From Bradyrhizobium sp. 186 (GTDB taxonomy: Bacteria; Pseudomonadota; Alphaproteobacteria; Rhizobiales; Xanthobacteraceae): a DNA stretch of 64,000 nt. Below, one piece after another: positions 55,139 to 64,000 of this stretch; within the stretch, counting starts at the first letter, position 1, and every line of letters begins with the position of its first letter. The stretch is from contig NZ_CP082164.1 of NCBI RefSeq assembly GCF_023101685.1, forward strand, positions 186,001-250,000, given 5' to 3'. Made by a program: the position numbers and the translations under genes. Under the pieces are notes generated by a model. The model saw only the letters and a list, made by a program, of their open reading frames with translations, had not been told where the DNA came from and did not search any database.

Positions 55139-55224
55139 CGTCATGGCCGGGCTTGTCCCGGCCATCCACGTCTTGCCGCGCCGTACGAAGAACGTGGATG
55201 CCCGGGACAAGCCCGGGCATGACG
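55139..55224. repeat. 86-bp palindromic repeat (CGTCATGCCCGGG family), second copy
   Basis: It is the same length as the copy at 32478-32563 and, read on the opposite strand, nearly identical in sequence: CGTCATGCCCGGG at one end and CCCGGCCATGACG at the other, with the CCACGTTCTTCGTAC inner arm. It lies in the 634-bp gap between the IS110 transposase and gyrB. The remaining 55019-55138 and 55225-55322 show no gene. Confidence 0.85.
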
Positions 55225-55322
55225 ACCTCCAGTGAAGGAACATATGCGATAGCCCTGCCCGCAAGCGGGAGAGCTTGCTGCGAGCCCGCGGCCCAATCGA
55301 TTCAACCTAAAGCCATTCCGCT

Positions 55323-57785
<2,463 letters not shown>

Positions 57786-57831
57786 TCAGCGGCGCAAAAA
57801 GGCGCTGATTACAGCCATTTGTGCCATGAAA

Positions 57832-57862
57832 GGAGGATTGCGCCTAGCGCAAAGTATCCTCC
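57832..57862 (-). promoter_or_regulatory. Hairpin in the gyrB upstream region
   Basis: GGAGGAT (57832-57838) pairs with ATCCTCC (57856-57862), enclosing a TGCGC-cta-GCGCA inner stem with a 4-nt bulge. It lies about 75 nt upstream of gyrB in the recF-gyrB gap, with another inverted repeat at about 57785-57810. It could be a leader structure or a transcript end; no T tract is present. Confidence 0.4.
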
Positions 57863-58011
57863 CCCAACCCTTTGACCAGATAGGGATTTTTGCCCGGTTT
57901 TCAAGGCGTTTCAAAGCCGTTTTCCAGGCCTGCGAAAAGCCCGATTCGGGGGTCCCGTTTTGGCCGCTTCGGAGGCCGCGTTTTTCCCGGAAAGCGAGCG
58001 CCCGGGAGGCC

Positions 58012-59148
58012 CTATCGCCGCGCCGACACGCGCCCGTTTTCGACGTCGAAAACCTCGCCCCCGGCGCTGATCTCGGCGAAGGCGGCCGGGTCCGCGCCGG
58101 TCAGCCACACCTGCGCGCCGAGCTTGCGCAGTTCCTCGAACAGCGCCGCGCGCCGGTTCGGATCGAGATGGGCGACGACTTCGTCGAGCAGCAGCAGCGG
58201 CACGATTCCGGTCATCTCGGCCACCAGCGTCGCGTGTGCCAGCACGAGGCCGATCAAGAGCGCCTTCTGCTCGCCGGTCGAGGCGTCGCGCGCCGGCATG
58301 CTTTTCGGCGCATAGATCACCTGGAGATCGGTCAGATGCGGGCCGTCGGTGGTGCGGCCGGCGATGGCGTCGCGCGCGCGGTTGTCGCGCAGGATCTGGC
58401 GGTAGCGGTCTTCGACCGCGGTCGCGGTCTCGGTGAGCAGCGCGTTCTCCATCCAGCCGTCGAGCGCGATCTGCGCCGATGGGAAAGCGGAAGCCTGCGC
58501 CCGGGCGTTCAGCATACCGGTCAATCGTGCCGCGGTCTGGCCGCGGGTCGCCGCCACTGCGACCGCAAGCTCCGCGGTTTCGCGCTCGATCGCGTCACAC
58601 CAATGATCGTCATAGTTGCGCACCTCGAGCAGGCGGTTGCGCGAGCGCAAGGAACGTTCGAGCGCCGAGATCCGGCTGGAATGGTCACTATCGATAGCGA
58701 GAACCAAACGGTCGAAGAAACGGCGACGTTCGGAGGCAGCCCCCATGAACAGTCCGTCCATCGCCGGTGTCAGCCACACCATGCGGATATGGTCGCCGAA
58801 GGCGCTCGCCGAATTGACCGGCTCGCGGTCGATGCGGCAGCGCCGGCTGACCGCGCTGTCGGGCAGCGGCGCGTCGATGCCGGTGCCGAGCGTGGCAAGG
58901 CCCAGCGCGCCCTCGACCTGCGCCGAGACTGCCCAGGAGCCGTCGCCCTGATTGTCGGCGACATCGTCCAGCGTCGCGCGCCGCAAGCCCCGGCCCGGCG
59001 ACAGAAACGAGATCGCCTCGATGCAATTGGTCTTGCCCGCCCCGTTCGGCCCGACCAGCGCCACCATGTCAGCCGCCGTCTCGAGCCCCGCCGCCCGGTA
59101 ATTGCGAAAATGCGTCAGCGTCAGGCGATGAATGCGGGAGGGGGTCAT
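58012..59148 (-). CDS. recF: DNA replication and repair protein RecF
   Basis: This 378-residue SMC-like ATPase starts MTPSRIHRLTLTHFRNYRAAGLE. Walker A is GPNGAGKTNCIEAI (about 33-46). The ABC signature region is RDASTGEQKALLIGLVLAHA and Walker B is PLLLLDEVVAHLDPNRRAALFEEL. RecF helps load RecA at single-strand gaps and binds DNA ends. It is separated from gyrB by 253 bp and from dnaN by a DUF559 cassette flanked by repeat arms, unlike the tight recF-dnaN linkage of many bacteria. Confidence 0.95.
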   Translation of the reverse strand: MTPSRIHRLTLTHFRNYRAAGLETAADMVALVGPNGAGKTNCIEAISFLSPGRGLRRATLDDVADNQGDGSWAVSAQVEGALGLATLGTGIDAPLPDSAVSRRCRIDREPVNSASAFGDHIRMVWLTPAMDGLFMGAASERRRFFDRLVLAIDSDHSSRISALERSLRSRNRLLEVRNYDDHWCDAIERETAELAVAVAATRGQTAARLTGMLNARAQASAFPSAQIALDGWMENALLTETATAVEDRYRQILRDNRARDAIAGRTTDGPHLTDLQVIYAPKSMPARDASTGEQKALLIGLVLAHATLVAEMTGIVPLLLLDEVVAHLDPNRRAALFEELRKLGAQVWLTGADPAAFAEISAGGEVFDVENGRVSARR

Positions 59149-59173
59149 GTTGGAACTGCGGCACGCTCTGATC

Positions 59174-59231
59174 CCCTCTCCCCTTGTGGGAGAGGGTGGC
59201 GCCTCACGTAGTGAGGCGACGGGTGAGGGGT
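59174..59231. repeat. REPIN-like arm, left of the DUF559 gene
   Basis: The hairpin CCCTCTCCC-cttgt-GGGAGAGGG (59174-59196) is followed by GCCTCAC-gta-GTGAGGC and then GGGTGAGGGG (59221-59230). This is the left half of the paired-hairpin element found intact at 45375 and 50086. Its matching right half lies at 59603-59665 on the other side of the DUF559 gene. Confidence 0.85.
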
Positions 59232-59234
59232 ATG

Positions 59235-59600
59235 TTACCGCCCGGCAAGCTTTGCAAGGATGTCCTCCTGCACGGCCACGGGTTGCTGTAACACATCGTT
59301 GTTCCAGTAGCGCGCCGTCTGAAAACCTTCGGCCGCAAGCGCGGCCTCACGGGTCGCATCGCCTTGCGATTCTGCGTGCTGGTTTCCGTCGATCTCGATC
59401 ACAAGGCGCTTCTCGAAGCAGACGAAGTCGAGAATGTAGTTTTTGAAGGGGACTTGCCGGCGAAACTTGAAGGCGGATAGTTGACGCTCCCTCAGGAGCC
59501 GCCACATCGCAGCTTCCGCATCAGTCGGCTCGCGCCGCATATTCTTCGCAAACTCGCGGAGATGTTTGGGGACCGGCCGATGAGACGGCTCTTCCGGCAC
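59235..59600 (-). CDS. DUF559 (Vsr-like) endonuclease-fold protein inside a REPIN-like element
   Basis: This protein of about 121 residues has the PD-(D/E)xK/Vsr-like core RREPTDAEAAMWRLLRERQLSAFKFRRQVPFKNYILDFVCFEKRLVIEIDGNQHA (Asp in LDFV, Glu-x-Asp in IEIDG, His). A C-terminal GFQTARYWNNDVLQQP motif is typical of DUF559. It is probably a nuclease; no substrate is known. The start at GTG 59600 is favoured because the repeat arm supplies a GAGGGG ribosome-binding site; the frame opens to 59615. The gene fills the space between inverted repeat arms, with its stop 4 nt from one of them. Confidence 0.82.
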   Translation of the reverse strand: MPEEPSHRPVPKHLREFAKNMRREPTDAEAAMWRLLRERQLSAFKFRRQVPFKNYILDFVCFEKRLVIEIDGNQHAESQGDATREAALAAEGFQTARYWNNDVLQQPVAVQEDILAKLAGR

Positions 59601-59602
59601 TA

Positions 59603-59665
59603 ACCCCTCACCCAAGTGAGCCTGTATCTGCCTGCGGAGCTGCCCTCTCCCACAGGGGGAGAGGG
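59603..59665. repeat. REPIN-like arm, right of the DUF559 gene
   Basis: ACCCCTCACCC (59603-59613) is the inverted partner of GGGTGAGGGG at 59221-59230. The hairpin CCCTCTCCC-acagg-GGGAGAGGG (59643-59665) is the partner of the hairpin at 59174. Together the arms frame 492 bp. Confidence 0.85.
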
Positions 59666-59730
59666 CGCAGCAACGCGCATCGCGCCTGGTTCACGAGAGA
59701 TAGCTCCGTACCGGCGCTGAGCCACCGCCC

Positions 59731-60849
59731 TCACACCCGCATCGGCATCAGCACGTACAGCGCGCTCTTGTCGTCGCGGTCCTGCACCAGGGTGGGCGAG
59801 CCGGGGTCGGCGAGCCTGAGCGTTGCGACCTCGCCTTCGATCTGGGAGGCGATGTCGAGCAGATAGCGCGAGTTGAAGCCGATATCGAGCGCATCGGAGG
59901 CGTATTCGACCTCGATCTCTTCGGTCGCGCTGCCGGAATCCGGATTGGTCACCGACAGCACCAGCTTGCCGGGCGACAGCGAGAGTTTTACGGCCCGGCC
60001 GCGCTCGCTGGAGATGGTGGAGACGCGATCGACCGCGTTCTCAAAGTCCTTCTTGTCGACCACGAGTTCCTTGTCGTTACCCTGGGGGATGACGCGGCCG
60101 TAGTCGGGGAAGGTGCCGTCGATCAGTTTTGAGGTCAGCACCACATTGCCGATGGTGAAGCGGATCTTGGCCTGCGACAGCTCGATCGTGACTTCGGCCT
60201 CGGTGTCCTCGATCAGGCGCTGCACCTCGCCGACGGTCTTGCGCGGGACGATGACGCCGGGCATGCCGTCGGCGCCCTTCGGCTGGACCAGGTCGAGCTG
60301 GGCGAGGCGGTGTCCGTCGGTGGCGACACCGCGCAGGGTAGCGGCCTTGGCGGTGCCGGCAGCGTGCAGATAGATGCCGTTGAGATAGTAGCGCGTCTCT
60401 TCGGTCGAGATCGCGAACTGGGTGCGGTCGATCAGCCGCTTGACGTCCTTGGCGGCGAGCGAGAAGGAATGCGACATGTCGCCGGCGGCCAGATCCGGAA
60501 AATCATTCTCCGGCAGGGTCTGAAGCGTGAAGCGCGAGCGGCCGGCACGGATCGCCAGCACCGCGCGGTCGCCGTCGGCTTCCAGCACGATCTGCGAGCC
60601 GTCCGGCAGCTTGCGCACGATGTCGTAGAACATGTGCGCCGGCACGGTGGTGGAGCCCGCGGTCGCGGTTTCCGCCGCGAGCGTCTCGGTCACCTCGAGG
60701 TCGAGGTCGGTCGCCTTCAGCGACAGTTTTGCGTTCTCGGCGCGGACCAGGACGTTGCCGAGGATCGGAATCGTGTTGCGGCGTTCGACCACGCGGTGGA
60801 CGTGACCCAGCGACTTCAGGAGTTGCGCGCGTTCGACCGTAACCTTCAT
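59731..60849 (-). CDS. dnaN: DNA polymerase III subunit beta (sliding clamp)
   Basis: This 372-residue clamp starts MKVTVERAQLLKSLGHVHRVVERRNTIPILGNVLV. Three topologically equivalent domains are visible (about 1-125, 128-250, 252-372). The C-terminus ALYVLMPMRV contributes to the cleft that binds polymerase and partner peptides. It encircles DNA and holds Pol III. The ATG at 60849 is the usual start; the frame extends to 61167 through a repeat and is not coding there. It follows dnaA at a distance of 387 bp. Confidence 0.98.
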   Translation of the reverse strand: MKVTVERAQLLKSLGHVHRVVERRNTIPILGNVLVRAENAKLSLKATDLDLEVTETLAAETATAGSTTVPAHMFYDIVRKLPDGSQIVLEADGDRAVLAIRAGRSRFTLQTLPENDFPDLAAGDMSHSFSLAAKDVKRLIDRTQFAISTEETRYYLNGIYLHAAGTAKAATLRGVATDGHRLAQLDLVQPKGADGMPGVIVPRKTVGEVQRLIEDTEAEVTIELSQAKIRFTIGNVVLTSKLIDGTFPDYGRVIPQGNDKELVVDKKDFENAVDRVSTISSERGRAVKLSLSPGKLVLSVTNPDSGSATEEIEVEYASDALDIGFNSRYLLDIASQIEGEVATLRLADPGSPTLVQDRDDKSALYVLMPMRV

Positions 60850-61080
60850 TGCACTACTCGCCCGATCCCCAAGAAAACATAGCGTTGAAAAAGCCGGGCG
60901 GCCGAATAAGCACACCGCGGCACCGAAGACCCCGAAAAGCCGGATCATCCAGCCGATATGACCAAAGCCGCCAGGGTCGTGCAAGGTGGCGCGAATGGCC
61001 ATCCAATTCAAGGGATTGAGGGGTAGTTCCCCACGATTTACAGGCAAAAACGCGACCGCCGCCCCGGCGTGGCTGCGCTC

Positions 61081-61220
61081 CCTCGCCCGCTTGCGGGGAG
61101 AGGGTTGGGGTGAGGGGGAGTCTCCGCGGGGAAGGTGAGAATCGGACTCGCGGAGAGTCCCCCTCACCCGGAATCCGCGCTATGCGCGCATTCCGACCTC
61201 TCCCCGCAAGCGGGGCGAGG
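61081..61220. repeat. REPIN-like paired-hairpin repeat between dnaA and dnaN
   Basis: The left hairpin CCTCGCCC-gcttgc-GGGGAGAGG and right hairpin CCTCTCCCC-gcaag-CGGGGCGAGG, with inner GGTGAGGGGGA and TCCCCCTCACC arms, surround a spacer of about 45 bp that itself has GACTCTCCGCG-like arms. It sits immediately after the dnaA stop codon. It explains most of the 387-bp dnaA-dnaN gap; 60850-61080 shows no gene. Confidence 0.85.
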
Positions 61221-61236
61221 TGAAAAAGATAGGCGT

Positions 61237-62649
61237 TTATTCCTGAAGCTGGCGCTTCAGCGACTCGACCTCTTCCGACAGCGCCGTGTCCTTGGAGACC
61301 AGTGCCTCGATCTTGCGCACGGCGTGCAGCACCGTGGTGTGGTCGCGTCCGCCGAAGCGGCGGCCGATTTCCGGCAGCGAGCGCAAGGTCAGCGTCTTGG
61401 CGAGGTACATCGCCACCTGCCGCGGACGCACCACGTTGGCCGTGCGGCGCGAGGACAGCAGGTCGGAGCGGCTGACATTATACTGACGGGCCACCACGCG
61501 CTGGATGTCCTCGATCTTGATCCGCTTCGGCTCCTGCGGCCGGATCAGGTCGCGCACCTCGCGCTCGGCCATCTCCAGCGTCACCGGCTGGTTGTTGAGC
61601 TTGGAATGCGCCAGCAGCCGATTGATCGCGCCTTCGAGGTCGCGGCCGTTATGGGTGATGGTGCGCGCCAGATAAAGCAGCACCTCCTCCGGCACGTCGA
61701 AGGTCGCATGATGGGCGCGGGCGGCCGCGACGCGCGACTTGAGAATGCCATGCCGAAGCTCCTCGCCGAGCGAAGCCATCTCGACCACGAGCCCGCCGGC
61801 AAGCCGCGAGCGCACGCGATCATCGAGGCTTTCGAGATCGGACGGCGGACGGTCGGCCGCGATCACGACCTGGCGGCCGGCATCGATCAGCGCGTTCAGC
61901 GTGTGACAGAACTCGGCCTGCGTCGACTTGCCCTGGAGAAACTGGAGATCGTCGATGACGAGGACGTCGATGCCGCGCAGCGCTTCCTTGAAGGCGAGCG
62001 CCGTCTGCGTCTTCAGCGCGGCGACGAAGCCGTACATGAATTTTTCCGCGGTGAGATAGAGCACCTTGCGCTCGTTGCCGGAATTGCCGGCCCAGGTCAC
62101 CGCCTGGAGCAGATGCGTCTTGCCGAGGCCGACACCGGCATGGATGTAGAGTGGGTTGAACATCACGGGATCGCCGCGGCGTCCCTCTGCGACCTGGCGC
62201 GCGGCCGCATGCGCCAGCGTGTTGGAGCGGCCGACGACGAAGCTCGCGAAGGTCAGGCGCGGATCGAGCGGCGAGCCGCCGAGCGCATCATGATTGGCGG
62301 AGACCGGCGCGGTCGCGGTCGAGCGCAGCTCCGGCGCGGGCGCGCGGCGCGTCTCGACCGGTGCGGGCGCTTCCTTGGGCTGCACGACCGGGCGCACCGC
62401 GGTGCGGACGGTGAGATCGATGCGATGCACTTCCGGCATCTCGGCCTGCCAGCACGACAGCACGCGCTCGGCGTAATGGGCCTGGATCCAGCTCTTCAGG
62501 AAGCGGGTCGGAACCGAGAGCCGCACGCTCTCTTCCTGCACACCTTCCAAATCCATACGCGCAAACCAGCTCGTATAGACGTCTTCGCCAACGGTTGAGC
62601 GCAGACGGCCCTTCACGCGTGACCAGCGATCTTGTTCCGGTGTTGTCAT
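61237..62649 (-). CDS. dnaA: Chromosomal replication initiator DnaA
   Basis: The 470-residue AAA+ initiator starts [37 protein letters not shown] (domain I). A variable linker (about 95-135) precedes domain III, with Walker A-type [15 protein letters not shown] and Walker [14 protein letters not shown]. Domain IV binds DnaA boxes through [43 protein letters not shown]. It opens the origin and also acts as a transcription factor. The start at 62649 is chosen by homology; the frame continues to 62745. It is divergent from nothing: rpsT, upstream, reads in the same direction. Confidence 0.97.
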   Translation of the reverse strand: MTTPEQDRWSRVKGRLRSTVGEDVYTSWFARMDLEGVQEESVRLSVPTRFLKSWIQAHYAERVLSCWQAEMPEVHRIDLTVRTAVRPVVQPKEAPAPVETRRAPAPELRSTATAPVSANHDALGGSPLDPRLTFASFVVGRSNTLAHAAARQVAEGRRGDPVMFNPLYIHAGVGLGKTHLLQAVTWAGNSGNERKVLYLTAEKFMYGFVAALKTQTALAFKEALRGIDVLVIDDLQFLQGKSTQAEFCHTLNALIDAGRQVVIAADRPPSDLESLDDRVRSRLAGGLVVEMASLGEELRHGILKSRVAAARAHHATFDVPEEVLLYLARTITHNGRDLEGAINRLLAHSKLNNQPVTLEMAEREVRDLIRPQEPKRIKIEDIQRVVARQYNVSRSDLLSSRRTANVVRPRQVAMYLAKTLTLRSLPEIGRRFGGRDHTTVLHAVRKIEALVSKDTALSEEVESLKRQLQE

Positions 62650-63534
62650 CGTTTGAAAACTTCTCGTGAGAGATAAAGTTGCGTTGTGAGCGCCATGCAG
62701 AGTTCCTGCCATGGCGCGACCTCGAGCGATTTCATCTTCAGACATAGCTCGACCGTTCGGCGCGAACGCCGCGGGTCAGATCAGCGATGTCAGAGATGGA
62801 GGGGTCGCGAGGTCAGCGCGTACTCGGCGCTCCGTCACACGTCGGAGGTTGGTGGTCGGACTGATCCAGAACGGCATCGTTGGAATAGGAAACGTGATTC
62901 AATACCGCGTTGAGTCCGTAAGACATGATACCTCCCCGTCCTGCCGTGATCGCTCACGGCAAGGTCCTGCGTGTCTTGAAGACAACCGCGTCAAAAGTCG
63001 CGGATGTCCCGCCCGTCTGTACTAGTCGTTCGCCTGGCTTTGCCGTCACGCGTGTCGGGTAGCTTCAACGTGTCTCTCACTTCTCTCATTTGCGCATGGC
63101 GCGAGCGAGATACGAAAATCCCGCCTGGAGACATTCGGACAAAGAGCTACCGTTCCCATATTACTATGGGTTTTGAACCGACAATCGCTTGGTAAAGCGT
63201 CGCCAACGTGCACACCGCCGCCGATTTGCACGCTCGCCCCGTTTCCAAAACCGCGCTGGTCTCAAGATCGTGGGCGCCGCGAACGACTTAAGGAATACAC
63301 TAAGCGGAAAGACTCGCAACGGAATTGATTCACACTTGAGGCAACTAAAAACTTGATCTGCGTTAACGCCGCGCGTGAGTTGTTCACAGGCCCGAGAGCA
63401 AGGTTTTGAATCAGCGTGCAGAATCGAAAGCGAAGCGCGTTGTGTGACAATTCTCGAACGGCGGCCAAAAATATTTTACAAAACCTTCACGTGGATACCG
63501 TGCGAGCTCATTTTCCAAATGCTTGTCGTCACTA

Positions 63535-63543
63535 TGTGGATAA
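63535..63543 (-). promoter_or_regulatory. Perfect DnaA box
   Basis: TGTGGATAA on the plus strand reads TTATCCACA on the minus strand, the strict DnaA-box consensus. It lies about 890 bp upstream of dnaA, consistent with autoregulation or with part of an origin. Confidence 0.7.
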
Positions 63544-63802
63544 GTGATTATCGAAGCACCGTTTTTTGAGTCTCGTTTCGCAGGGTAACTCCGTCCGAGG
63601 ATGTTCCAGTGAAACTACGGTGTGCAGGGGCGCGAATTCAACTTAAGCCCGCCCCGCAGGGGTTTTTCGCAGCGCAGTGTAAAGTTTCTGGTTGCAAGAT
63701 CACCCGGCGGGTAAAACTACGGGGGCAGCTCACAGTCAGCGAGGCAATTCTTCCAACGGAAGATCGTTCGTCGAACGACCGCTTGCGTGAATATGACAGG
63801 CA

Positions 63803-63830
63803 ATAAAAAAGCCCGGCGAGATGCCGGGCT
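63803..63830 (-). terminator. Rho-independent terminator of rpsT
   Basis: On the minus strand an 8-bp stem, AGCCCGGC (63823-63830 complement) with GCCGGGCT (63810-63817 complement), is followed by TTTTTT. It stands 60 nt after the rpsT stop and should separate rpsT transcripts from dnaA. Confidence 0.9.
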
Positions 63831-63890
63831 GATTTATGATCGCGATCATCGATCGGATCGATCGATGGTTTCGCCAGCTTGCTTGCCTGG

Positions 63891-64000
63891 TTACTTGGCG
63901 AGCTTTGCGATCTGCGCGGTGAGCCGCGAGACTTTGCGGCTGGCATTGTTCTTGTGAATGATGTTGCGCTGCGCGGCGCGCATCAGGGCGGGCTCTGCAC
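63891..64000 (-). CDS. rpsT: 30S ribosomal protein S20 (C-terminal part; 5' end beyond window)
   Basis: The last 35 or so residues are visible and end in a TAA stop at 63891-63893. They read [34 protein letters not shown], matching the S20 C-terminus, where [12 protein letters not shown] is conserved. S20 binds 16S rRNA early in 30S assembly. The start lies outside the window. rpsT next to dnaA is the alphaproteobacterial arrangement. Confidence 0.92.
   Translation of the reverse strand, partial: AEPALMRAAQRNIIHKNNASRKVSRLTAQIAKLAK

Larger units (their letters stand above)
62650..63890. other. dnaA-rpsT intergenic region (1.24 kb) with DnaA box and GANTC cluster
   Basis: There is no convincing gene in this stretch. 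It holds a perfect DnaA box (63535-63543), weaker box-like words (for example TTGTTCACA at 63380), and an AT-rich stretch (about 63468-63485). Five GANTC sites lie between 63311 and 63572 (63311, 63327, 63408, 63421, 63568), with two more at about 62896 and 62912. Hairpins are TGCCGTGA/TCACGGCA (62942-62961) and CCCATA/TATGGG (63155-63170). It is most likely the long dnaA promoter and leader; an origin role is possible. Confidence 0.55.

Noticed and set aside
60850..61167. A 106-residue N-terminal extension of dnaN
   Set aside because: It reads through the REPIN-like repeat. MKVTVERAQLL at 60849 is the standard DnaN start.
62650..63890. A firm call of the chromosomal origin at dnaA
   Set aside because: Only one perfect DnaA box is present, and in many alphaproteobacteria the origin lies away from dnaA (near hemE). 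Chromosome-wide skew would be needed.

Overview
The window looks like a chromosomal segment of a Bradyrhizobium-type alphaproteobacterium (Rhizobiales). The evidence is high GC, gene content and gene order: oxyR divergent from katG; rimP-nusA-ylxR-infB-rbfA-truB-rpsO-pnp; fur and miaB-phoH-ybeY-corC-lnt; and dnaA-dnaN-recF-gyrB next to rpsT. It also carries the palindromic intergenic repeats typical of this genus. The order matches what I recall of the B. diazoefficiens chromosome around fur and katG, but that is memory and was not searched.

Layout. (1) 1-4.3 kb: a peroxide-response block with OxyR, two small downstream genes (GNAT acetyltransferase, glutathione S-transferase) and a divergent catalase-peroxidase. 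(2) 4.3-14.9 kb: a long minus-strand translation/RNA operon running rimP to pnp. It has a probable attenuator ahead of rimP and a long hairpin in the pnp leader. (3) 15-31.3 kb: housekeeping genes, mostly minus strand (trmB, an M20 peptidase, a PraR-like XRE regulator, lnt, corC, ybeY, phoH, miaB, HAD phosphatase, fur, rimI, tsaB, nfuA, uspA, trpS, murJ), many joined by 4-nt start/stop overlaps. (4) 31.4-50 kb: a mixed metabolic and accessory region (adenosine kinase, two SxxK serine hydrolases, succinate-semialdehyde dehydrogenase, two AraC regulators, SulP-STAS-cNMP transporter, purC, pirin, MmgE/PrpD, FUSC, DUF2867, MATE). (5) 50-55.3 kb: a murA paralogue with Asp replacing the usual active-site Cys, followed by two head-to-tail copies of an IS110-family element. 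(6) 55.3-64 kb: the replication cluster gyrB-recF-dnaN-dnaA and the end of rpsT.

The two most interesting signals are outside protein genes. First, the long 5' non-coding end of the IS110 copies contains segments, in the order expected for a bridge RNA, that match the actual insertion site (12 of 14 bases on one side) and the element's own end-to-end junction. Second, several REPIN-like paired-hairpin repeats lie between genes. One pair, between recF and dnaN, encloses a DUF559 endonuclease-like gene that fills the space between the arms, an arrangement like that of REP-associated transposases.

No tRNA, complete rRNA, CRISPR array or prophage was seen. The 1.2-kb dnaA-rpsT intergenic region has a perfect DnaA box and a cluster of GANTC methylation sites. 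Whether it is an origin or only the dnaA promoter cannot be settled from sequence alone.
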